Shown here piece by piece: positions 1 to 4,957 of a DNA stretch of 8,861 nucleotides. Numbering within the stretch: the first letter of the stretch is position 1; the number at the start of each line of letters is the position of its first letter. Made by a program: the position numbers and the translations under genes. The stretch spans positions 1 through 8,861 of the forward strand of contig CAMAYM010000105.1 of the NCBI GenBank assembly GCA_945862495.1. Reading direction: 5' to 3'. The notes below the pieces were generated by a model that saw only the letters and a program-made list of their open reading frames with translations, was not told the origin of the DNA and searched no databases. The DNA is from Bordetella parapertussis. Its GTDB lineage: Bacteria; Pseudomonadota; Gammaproteobacteria; Burkholderiales; Burkholderiaceae_B.

Positions 1-1086
1 AGCTGTACGTGCGATCACGAACAAAGGTGTAAACATCGCAGTGGGTACGCCCATCATGTGGTACGACACGGCTGAGAACCAGTCGAGGTTGGCGAACATT
101 TTCTTCGCATCCCACATCACGGCCTCGAGGCGATCCGCGATGTCATACATCTTGGTGGTGCCGGCTTTCTTTGACAGACGCAAGGCGACTTCTTTAATCA
201 CCTTGTTGCGTGGATCAGAGATCGTATAGACAGGGTGACCGAAACCGATGATGACTTCTTTATTTTCAACGCGTGCGCGCACGTCGGCTTCAGCTTCGTC
301 AGGCGTCTCATAGCGCTTTTGAACTTCAAACGCGACTTCGTTCGCGCCACCGTGCTTGGGGCCGCGCAGGGCACCGATACCGCCCGCAATCGCTGAGTAC
401 ATATCTGAGCCTGTGCCCGCAATGACGCGGCAGGTAAAGGTCGATGCATTGAACTCGTGCTCTGCGTACAAAATGAGTGAGGTGTGCATGGCACGCACCC
501 AGTCTGCATTTGGTTTCTTGCCATGCAACAGGTGCAGGAAGTGCGCGCCGATCGAGTCGTCATCGGTTTGAACATCGATGATGCGACCATTGTGGCTAAA
601 GTGATACCAGTAGAGCAGGGCAGAGCCGAGGTTGGCCATCAGGCGGTCAGCGATATCGCGCGCATCAGGCGTGTTGTGGTCTTCTTTTTCTGGCAGGATG
701 CAGCCAAGGGCGGAGGCGGCGGTGCGCATGACGTCCATCGGGTGGCTGGCGGCTGGCAGAGACTCGAGAACGGTCTGCAGTTGTGCTGGCAGGCCACGCA
801 TCGAACGCAGTTTTTCTTTATAAGCAGCGAGCTCAGCTTTGTTAGGCAGTTTGCCGTGAATCAGCAGGTGCGCGATTTCTTCAAATTCGCTGGTGTCAGC
901 GAAATCAAGAATGTCATATCCGCGGTAATGCAAGTCGTTACCGCTGCGACCGACTGTACACAGGGCTGTGTTACCCGCTGTCACACCTGAGAGTGCAACG
1001 GATTTTTTAGGTTTGAAAACAGGTGCTGCAGTCTCGACAGCTTTCGCTGGAGCAGCGCGTTTTACAGTTTTTTTTGTCGTGGCCAT
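1..1086 (-). CDS. prpC: 2-methylcitrate synthase PrpC (C-terminus cut by window edge)
   Basis: Condenses propionyl-CoA with oxaloacetate to 2-methylcitrate, the first committed step of the cytosolic methylcitrate cycle. The frame is open from ATG at 1086 to the window edge: 362 residues, ending in FTPLFVIARTA. By comparison with remembered E. coli PrpC (389 residues), roughly 38 C-terminal residues lie outside. Citrate-synthase family motifs are intact: PKHGGANE with H245, GFGHPVY with H284, and NLDWFSA with D335, matching the catalytic triad H235/H274/D325 of enterobacterial PrpC. PrpC-type signatures KPKKSVALSG, GNDLHYRGYDIL and AEHEFNAST separate it from GltA. The first 24 residues form a Lys/Ala/Pro-rich extension about 10 residues longer than E. 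coli, with an 8-A run in codons 4-7. A GAGAG ribosome site lies 7-8 nt before the ATG. prpB ends 18 bp upstream, so prpBC is almost certainly one operon. Confidence 0.96.
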   Translation of the reverse strand, partial: MATTKKTVKRAAPAKAVETAAPVFKPKKSVALSGVTAGNTALCTVGRSGNDLHYRGYDILDFADTSEFEEIAHLLIHGKLPNKAELAAYKEKLRSMRGLPAQLQTVLESLPAASHPMDVMRTAASALGCILPEKEDHNTPDARDIADRLMANLGSALLYWYHFSHNGRIIDVQTDDDSIGAHFLHLLHGKKPNADWVRAMHTSLILYAEHEFNASTFTCRVIAGTGSDMYSAIAGGIGALRGPKHGGANEVAFEVQKRYETPDEAEADVRARVENKEVIIGFGHPVYTISDPRNKVIKEVALRLSKKAGTTKMYDIADRLEAVMWDAKKMFANLDWFSAVSYHMMGVPTAMFTPLFVIARTA

Positions 1087-1104
1087 ATTGATTCTCTCAA
1101 TGAA

Positions 1105-1998
1105 TTATTTGGATTTGCCCTGAGCAAACAGCACGTCTAGTTTGCCTTCGAATTCGTGATAGTTGATGCGGTCGTACAGTTCGTCACGCGTTTGCATGAT
1201 GTCGATGACATTACGCTGATGACCGTCACGACGGATGGCGGTATACACCGTCTCTGCAGCTTTGTTCATGGCACGGAACGCTGACAGCGGGTAGAGCACC
1301 ATGCCCACGCCTGAGCTGCGTAACTCATCCACTGAAAAGAGTGGAGTTTTACCAAATTCAGTGATGTTGGCGAGCAAGGGTACGCTGACCGCTTTTGAAA
1401 ACTTTTCAAACGTAGCAAGGTCGTAGGCTGCCTCGGCAAAAATTGCATCCGCACCCGCCTCAACGCAGGCAATCGCACGCTCAATCGCTGCGTCCACGCC
1501 ATGCGAGGCGATCGCATCGGTTCGGGCGATCAGGTAGAAACTGTCATCTGTGCGTGCATCGGCCGCAGCCTTGACGCGGTCGCGCATTTCTTCAGTCGAC
1601 ACTATTTCCTTACCTGGGCGATGACCGCAGCGCTTGGCGCCGACTTGGTCTTCGATGTGGCAACCGGCTGCACCGAATTTGCTCAAACTCTGGATGGTGC
1701 GCGCGATGTTAAAGGCTGAGGGACCGAAGCCAGTGTCGATGTCGACGATCAACGGTGTATCGCAGACGTCCGTGATGCGGCGAACATCAGTCAGGACGTC
1801 ATCAAGTGTATTGATGCCCAGATCGGGCAGACCCAGCGAACCTGCTGCAACGCCGCCACCGGAGAGGTAGATGGCCTTAAAGCCGGCGCGCTTGGCAAGC
1901 AGAGCGTGGTTGGCGTTGATGGCGCCGATAATTTGCAAAGGCTTTTCGGCTGCGAGTGCTTCGCGAAACCGTTGACCAGCGGGGGCTTGTTTGGACAT
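1105..1998 (-). CDS. prpB: 2-methylisocitrate lyase PrpB
   Basis: Cleaves (2S,3R)-2-methylisocitrate to pyruvate and succinate, the last step of the methylcitrate cycle. It is a cytosolic, Mg-dependent member of the isocitrate lyase/PEP mutase superfamily. The product is 297 residues, the usual family length (E. coli about 296). Visible motifs are SGGGVAAGSLGLPD (residues 46-59) with the substrate-loop D59, metal-binding VDID (D86, D88), and the signature KRCGHRP with catalytic C124 and K122. NITEFG and PLSAFRAMN follow in the C-terminal half. The frame is open upstream to an ATG at 2070, but that start would translate the mdh terminator. The ATG at 1998 has GGAG six bases upstream and gives the expected MSKQAPAG N-terminus; the adjacent in-frame ATG at 2001 is too close to the GGAG. 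prpC follows after 18 bp. The succinate product feeds the SDH encoded 2 kb away. Confidence 0.96.
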   Translation of the reverse strand: MSKQAPAGQRFREALAAEKPLQIIGAINANHALLAKRAGFKAIYLSGGGVAAGSLGLPDLGINTLDDVLTDVRRITDVCDTPLIVDIDTGFGPSAFNIARTIQSLSKFGAAGCHIEDQVGAKRCGHRPGKEIVSTEEMRDRVKAAADARTDDSFYLIARTDAIASHGVDAAIERAIACVEAGADAIFAEAAYDLATFEKFSKAVSVPLLANITEFGKTPLFSVDELRSSGVGMVLYPLSAFRAMNKAAETVYTAIRRDGHQRNVIDIMQTRDELYDRINYHEFEGKLDVLFAQGKSK

Positions 1999-2008
1999 CA
2001 TGATCTCC
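1999..2008 (-). promoter_or_regulatory. prpB ribosome binding site, decides the start
   Basis: GGAG (2005-2008, minus strand) sits six bases before the ATG at 1998 and only three before the tandem ATG at 2001. The downstream ATG is therefore preferred, giving MSKQ rather than MMSKQ. The surrounding bases are nearly identical to those at the mdh start (see findings). Confidence 0.7.
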
Positions 2009-2019
2009 GTGACGAATAT

Positions 2020-2049
2020 TGATCTTTTGAAAAATGATCTTATAAAAAA
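2020..2049. repeat. Paired TGATCTT repeats upstream of prpB; possible regulator site
   Basis: TGATCTT occurs at 2020-2026 and again at 2035-2041, offset by 15 bp, in the short leader between the mdh terminator and prpB. The second copy continues into TCTTATAAAAAA (2038-2049), which matches the perfect palindrome at 3221-3232 in 10 of 12 positions. GATCTTATA is shared exactly with 3212-3220. The repeat is seen directly. A role as binding site for the neighbouring GntR regulator is inference. The second copy overlaps the T-tract of the mdh terminator, so some of the A/T content is explained by that. Confidence 0.35.
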
Positions 2050-2071
2050 ATGGGCCCTTGTGGGGCCCATT
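2044..2071 (-). terminator. Rho-independent terminator of mdh
   Basis: Ten bases after the mdh stop, the minus strand carries ATGGGCCC, a five-base loop CACAA, and GGGCCCAT. This is a perfect 8-bp GC-rich stem (9 with one flanking A-T pair) followed directly by seven T residues. It is a textbook intrinsic terminator reading leftward. It separates mdh from prpBC, with prpB starting only about 45 bp beyond the T-tract. Confidence 0.92.
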
Positions 2072-2081
2072 AACTCGGTGC

Positions 2082-3071
2082 TTACTTGAGCAAATGAGCG
2101 ACTGCGTCGCGCTCTTCTGTCAGCTCTTTGAGCGTCAGGTCCATGCGCTCGCGCGAGAACGCGTCCACTTCAAGACCTGTTACGCGGTGATATTCACCAC
2201 CTTCGCAGGTGACGGGCACGCCGTACATGATGCCTTCAGGGATGCCATAAGTACCATCCGAAGGAACGCCCATGGTGACCCATTTGCCGTTTGTGCCCAA
2301 CACCCAATCACGCACGTGATCGATGGCGGCATTCGCGGCCGATGCGGCGGATGATAAACCGCGCGCTTCAATGATGGCGGCGCCGCGCTTGCCGACGGTA
2401 GGCAAGAACACGTCGCGGTTCCAGGCTGCGTCGTTGATCAGTTTTTCTACGCTCTGACCACCAATGGTGGCAAAACGGTAGTCCGCATACATAGTGGGTG
2501 AGTGGTTGCCCCACACTGCGAGTTTTTGAATCTCAGCAACAGGCTTGCCCATTTTTGAAGCCAACTGTGACAAGGCACGGTTGTGATCCAGGCGCAGCAT
2601 GGCGGTAAAGTTTTTCGCTGGCAGGCTAGGTGCAGATTTCATTGCGATGTAAGCATTTGTGTTTGCAGGGTTGCCGACCACCAGCACTTTGACGTTGCGG
2701 TTTGCCACTGCGTCTAGCGCTTTACCTTGTGCGGTGAAAATGGCGGCATTCACCGCCAGCAGGTCTGCACGTTCCATACCTGGGCCGCGTGGACGCGAAC
2801 CGACGAGCAAGGCGACTTCGACGTCTTTAAATGCTTCGAGTGGGTCGCTATGGGCTGTCATGGATTGCAACAAAGGAAAAGCGCAATCATCAAGCTCCAT
2901 CATCACGCCCTTAAGCGCTTTTTGAGCTTTTTCGTCCGGAATTTCCAGCAGTTGCAAAATAACGGGCTGGTCTTTGCCAAGCATTTCACCTGAAGCGATA
3001 CGGAACAAAAGGGCGTAACCGATCTGGCCTGCTGCACCAGTAACCGCAACACGCATGGCGGGTTTGGACAT
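2082..3071 (-). CDS. mdh: Malate dehydrogenase (NAD-dependent)
   Basis: Interconverts malate and oxaloacetate in the cytosol, supplying the oxaloacetate used by both GltA and PrpC encoded in this window. The product is 329 residues, typical of the LDH/MDH-superfamily 'type 2' malate dehydrogenases of betaproteobacteria rather than the roughly 312-residue E. coli type. The NAD-binding GxxGxxG lies at G12/G15/G18 (TGAAGQIG). The substrate loop is SRPRGPGMER (92-101), NPANTNA is at 134-140, and the catalytic pair is D162 (LDHNRA) with H190 (WGNHSPTMYADYRFA). An upstream in-frame ATG exists at 3164, but the ATG at 3071 has GGAG six bases before it and gives the family N-terminus MSKPAMRVAVTG. It is transcribed divergently from the GntR regulator and ends in a strong terminator, so it is probably monocistronic. 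Confidence 0.97.
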   Translation of the reverse strand: MSKPAMRVAVTGAAGQIGYALLFRIASGEMLGKDQPVILQLLEIPDEKAQKALKGVMMELDDCAFPLLQSMTAHSDPLEAFKDVEVALLVGSRPRGPGMERADLLAVNAAIFTAQGKALDAVANRNVKVLVVGNPANTNAYIAMKSAPSLPAKNFTAMLRLDHNRALSQLASKMGKPVAEIQKLAVWGNHSPTMYADYRFATIGGQSVEKLINDAAWNRDVFLPTVGKRGAAIIEARGLSSAASAANAAIDHVRDWVLGTNGKWVTMGVPSDGTYGIPEGIMYGVPVTCEGGEYHRVTGLEVDAFSRERMDLTLKELTEERDAVAHLLK

Positions 3072-3081
3072 AACGATCTCC
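3072..3081 (-). promoter_or_regulatory. mdh ribosome binding site, decides the start
   Basis: GGAG at 3078-3081 on the minus strand is spaced six bases from the ATG at 3071 and supports this start over the upstream in-frame ATG at 3164. The block CGGAGATC, three bases, then ATGTCCAAAC differs from the prpB start block by only two bases. Confidence 0.7.
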
Positions 3082-3180
3082 GATAGAACTGAGAGGATTG
3101 TGAGAAAAGGTAACAAAGAGTTTAGCTTTTTTGTGGCACGTCTTTTTAAAGAGGCGATGCACAAGAAAATCAGCCTTCAA

Positions 3181-3210
3181 ATGCTAATGCAAAGTCAGTC
3201 GTTTCGTCAA
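3181..3210 (-). promoter_or_regulatory. Candidate sigma-70 promoter for mdh
   Basis: On the minus strand, TTGACG (3205-3210) matches the -35 consensus in five of six bases. TAGCAT (3181-3186) matches the -10 in four of six, with an 18-bp spacer. Transcription would begin near 3174, giving a leader of about 100 nt. The 12-bp palindrome at 3221-3232 would then lie about 11 bp upstream of the -35 box. This assignment is by eye and the -10 is weak. Confidence 0.4.
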
Positions 3211-3213
3211 CGA

Positions 3214-3232
3214 TCTTATATCTTATATAAGA
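3214..3232. promoter_or_regulatory. Putative operator: TCTTATA tandem repeat ending in a perfect 12-bp palindrome
   Basis: TCTTATATAAGA (3221-3232) is a perfect palindrome. It is preceded without a gap by another TCTTATA (3214-3220), so three half-sites lie side by side. It sits between the divergent mdh and gntR genes, as expected for autoregulation by a GntR-family protein that also controls mdh. The palindrome is seen directly; which protein binds it is inferred. The A/T-rich core could also be part of a promoter. Confidence 0.5.
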
Positions 3233-3255
3233 CACAAGAGTGGTAGACTTTTAGC

Positions 3256-3280
3256 TTGCGTTATGCAACAATCATTGCAT
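3256..3280. repeat. Overlapping TTGC/GCAA inverted repeats before the GntR gene
   Basis: ATGCAA (3263-3268), six bases CAATCA, then TTGCAT (3275-3280) form a perfect 6-bp inverted repeat. A further TTGC at 3256-3259 pairs with the same GCAA at 3265-3268, so three half-sites recur every 9-10 bp, about one helical turn. The element ends 20 bp before the gntR ATG. It could be a second operator or a small leader hairpin; no poly-T follows on the plus strand beyond a short TTTTT, so it is a poor terminator candidate. Confidence 0.4.
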
Positions 3281-3300
3281 GATTTTTAAAAGCCCTTCCG

Positions 3301-4071
3301 ATGTCTGATAGCGCTCAACCTCGTACCGCCTTAGCCGACTCTGGAGCGAGTACGGCCGCTGCATTTAGCCCTCTTTATCAGCAGATAAAAGCATTGCTGG
3401 TCAAGTCGCTTGATGCCGGTGAGTGGAAGCCTGGCGAGTCTATTCCCAGCGAGATTGAGTTGGCTGCGCGTTTTCAGGTGAGCCAGGGAACGGTGAGAAA
3501 GGCGGTGGATGAGTTAGCGGGCCAAAACATATTGCTTAGACGGCAAGGCAAGGGTACCTTTGTGGCGACCCATCTCGAGCCGCGGGTGCGCTTCAGGTTT
3601 TTGAGACTTGCGCCAAATGAAGGGGCGCCCGAGCCCGCACAAAGCAAGGTGCTAGATTGTCGTCGTATCCGTGCAAATGCCGAAGTTGCGCGTGCGCTTG
3701 AGATCAAGCCAGGTGAGCCTGTGGTAGTGATTCGTCGTGTGTTGTCTTTCTCTAATGTTCCAACTGTTGTCGACGATATTTATTTGCCTGGCGCCTTGTT
3801 CAAGGGTTTGACCGCAGATTTGTTAAATGATTACTCGGGGCCTTTGTACGGATTGTTTGAGTCTGAATTTGATATCAGTATGGTGCGTGCTGATGAAAAG
3901 CTTCGGGCTGTCGCAGCGCCAGACGATATTGCTCAGGCGCTTGGTTTAGCGGCTTCAATACCCCTACTTTGTGTAGAGCGAATTTCCTTCACCTATGGAA
4001 ACCGTCCTGTAGAATTACGTATCGGTCATTATGTGACTAGTGAGTATTATTACCGTAATAGTTTGAATTAA
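3301..4071 (+). CDS. GntR-family transcriptional regulator with UTRA domain (HutC-like)
   Basis: A 256-residue DNA-binding regulator. Residues 1-22 are a variable Ser/Ala-rich tail. The winged-helix GntR domain spans about 24-90: FSPLYQQIKALL, PGESIPSEIELAARFQVS, recognition helix SQGTVRKAVDEL (61-72), and wing RRQGKGTFVA. Residues about 95-252 form the effector-binding UTRA domain, with GEPVVVIRRVLSF and the C-terminal VELRIGHYVTSEYYYR. UTRA ligands are usually small metabolites; this one is not readable from sequence. It is divergent from mdh and lies 89 bp before sdhC, so control of sdhCDABE-gltA, mdh and itself is likely but inferred. No good Shine-Dalgarno precedes ATG 3301 (bases AGCCCTTCCG), suggesting low translation. 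No terminator follows, so read-through into sdhC is possible. The family call is firm; I know no secure symbol. Confidence 0.93.
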   Translation: MSDSAQPRTALADSGASTAAAFSPLYQQIKALLVKSLDAGEWKPGESIPSEIELAARFQVSQGTVRKAVDELAGQNILLRRQGKGTFVATHLEPRVRFRFLRLAPNEGAPEPAQSKVLDCRRIRANAEVARALEIKPGEPVVVIRRVLSFSNVPTVVDDIYLPGALFKGLTADLLNDYSGPLYGLFESEFDISMVRADEKLRAVAAPDDIAQALGLAASIPLLCVERISFTYGNRPVELRIGHYVTSEYYYRNSLN

Positions 4072-4160
4072 TTGATTTTTTTACTTTTTTACCTACATGC
4101 TTTACATGAGTGAAAATAGCGTGTTTTCTCTTATCCAACTGTTCTCTGTTCGAGGTCGTT
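4072..4160 (+). promoter_or_regulatory. sdhC leader: candidate promoter region of the sdh-gltA operon
   Basis: An 89-bp gap between gntR and sdhC, A/T-rich at its left end. TTTACC (4088-4093) and GAAAAT (4112-4117), 18 bp apart, are the best -35/-10 pair I find, each with four of six matches. An alternative -35, TTTACA (4101-4106), has a poor -10. TACATG is repeated at 4094 and 4103. GAAAA and TTTTC (4112-4128) could form a weak 5-bp hairpin. TCTTAT (4129-4134) repeats the half-site of the mdh/gntR palindrome. GAGG at 4152-4155 is the ribosome site. No rho-independent terminator is visible after gntR. Confidence 0.3.
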
Positions 4161-4571
4161 ATGTCTGACTCAGCTAACAAGCCGCGTCCTCAGTTCCGTA
4201 ACATCCATGTTACTGATTTGATGAAGTATCGCTTGCCGATGGCCGGAAAGGTTTCCATTCTTCACCGCGTAAGCGGAGCGTTACTCTTTCTGTGTTTACC
4301 CTTCCTCATTGCATTGTTTGCAATGAGTTTCGTGAGCCAATCTGGGTTCAATGCACTCTCCATGGTCATTGGTCATCCCATCGTGAAGCTGATTCTTTTA
4401 GTCCTGATCTGGGGTTACCTACATCACTTCTGTGCTGGCATTCGGTACTTGATCCTTGATTTGCATATCGGTCTTGACAAAGAATCGGCTGCGAAAAGCG
4501 CAAGTCTCGTGATGGGTGTGAGCTTGGCGCTTACGTTGGTTTTCGGTCTCAAATTATTCGGAGTGTGGTGA
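4161..4571 (+). CDS. sdhC: Succinate dehydrogenase cytochrome b556 subunit SdhC
   Basis: Larger membrane anchor of complex II in the cytoplasmic membrane; with SdhD it binds haem b and ubiquinone. It has 136 residues with three predicted transmembrane segments, about 38-59, 73-98 and 114-133. SILHRVSG (32-39) carries the quinone-site Ser/Arg (S32, R36; E. coli S27, R31). The signature HFCAGIRYLILD begins at H89, the expected axial haem ligand (E. coli H84), with R95 following. The frame extends upstream to ATG 4110, but the ATG at 4161 has GAGG six nt upstream and gives MSDSANKPRP, the expected N-terminus before the first helix. The stop codon TGA overlaps the sdhD ATG by one base, implying translational coupling. 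It is first in the operon. Confidence 0.95.
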   Translation: MSDSANKPRPQFRNIHVTDLMKYRLPMAGKVSILHRVSGALLFLCLPFLIALFAMSFVSQSGFNALSMVIGHPIVKLILLVLIWGYLHHFCAGIRYLILDLHIGLDKESAAKSASLVMGVSLALTLVFGLKLFGVW

Positions 4572-4954
4572 TGGTTCCCGTCGATAAAATCGGTCCTAAG
4601 CGTCTGGTCGTTGGCGCGCACTACGGTACGGGTGAGTTTATTGCTCAGCGTGTCACGGCCATTATTCTTGCTGTTTACACACTCGTACTGTTGGTCGGTA
4701 TCCTCACAATGTCGGGCTTCAATTACGAGGGATGGAAAAACCTTTTCACATTCACCGTGCTGTTTATGCCAGTAGGACAGATCCTCGCGACGCTCGCGAT
4801 GTTTTCGCTGGCCTGGCATGCTTGGATTGGCGTGCGTGACATTTGGATGGACTACATCAAGCCCGTAGGCCTTCGTATTTTTTTACTGGTCCTGACAATC
4901 CTTTGGTTAGTCGGATCGGTCGTGTACTTTGTACACATCCTCTGGAGAAACTAA
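4571..4954 (+). CDS. sdhD: Succinate dehydrogenase membrane anchor subunit SdhD
   Basis: Second membrane anchor of complex II, 127 residues with three predicted transmembrane segments at about 28-48, 61-86 and 101-124. The conserved block WHAWIGVRDIWMDYIKP places H83 and Y95 twelve residues apart, as H71 (haem-proximal) and Y83 (ubiquinone contact) are in E. coli SdhD; D94 precedes the Tyr. Two GTG codons at 4565 and 4568 are in frame just upstream. The ATG at 4571 is preferred because CGGAG lies seven bases before it and it forms the TGATG overlap with the sdhC stop. sdhA begins three bases after this gene's stop. Confidence 0.95.
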   Translation: MVPVDKIGPKRLVVGAHYGTGEFIAQRVTAIILAVYTLVLLVGILTMSGFNYEGWKNLFTFTVLFMPVGQILATLAMFSLAWHAWIGVRDIWMDYIKPVGLRIFLLVLTILWLVGSVVYFVHILWRN

Positions 4955-4957
4955 GCC

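Noticed and set aside
484..990. 168-residue open frame on the plus strand, opposite prpC
   Set aside because: Lies entirely antisense to a clear PrpC; no family motif, atypical composition, and it exists because of the codon bias of the real gene.
3141..3152. TCTTTTTAAAGA in the mdh leader as another copy of the operator
   Set aside because: Agrees with the palindrome in only 9 of 12 positions and the region is A/T-rich; too weak to call alone.
3301..4187. Similar N-termini of the GntR regulator and SdhC (MSDSAQPR and MSDSANKPR) as a sign of duplication
   Set aside because: Codon-level similarity fades after the first few codons, the upstream sequences differ, and the proteins are unrelated; coincidence is enough.
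4424..4819. 131-residue minus-strand frame across sdhC/sdhD
   Set aside because: Antisense to two well-supported membrane subunits; Arg/His-rich translation with no domain, typical of a shadow frame.
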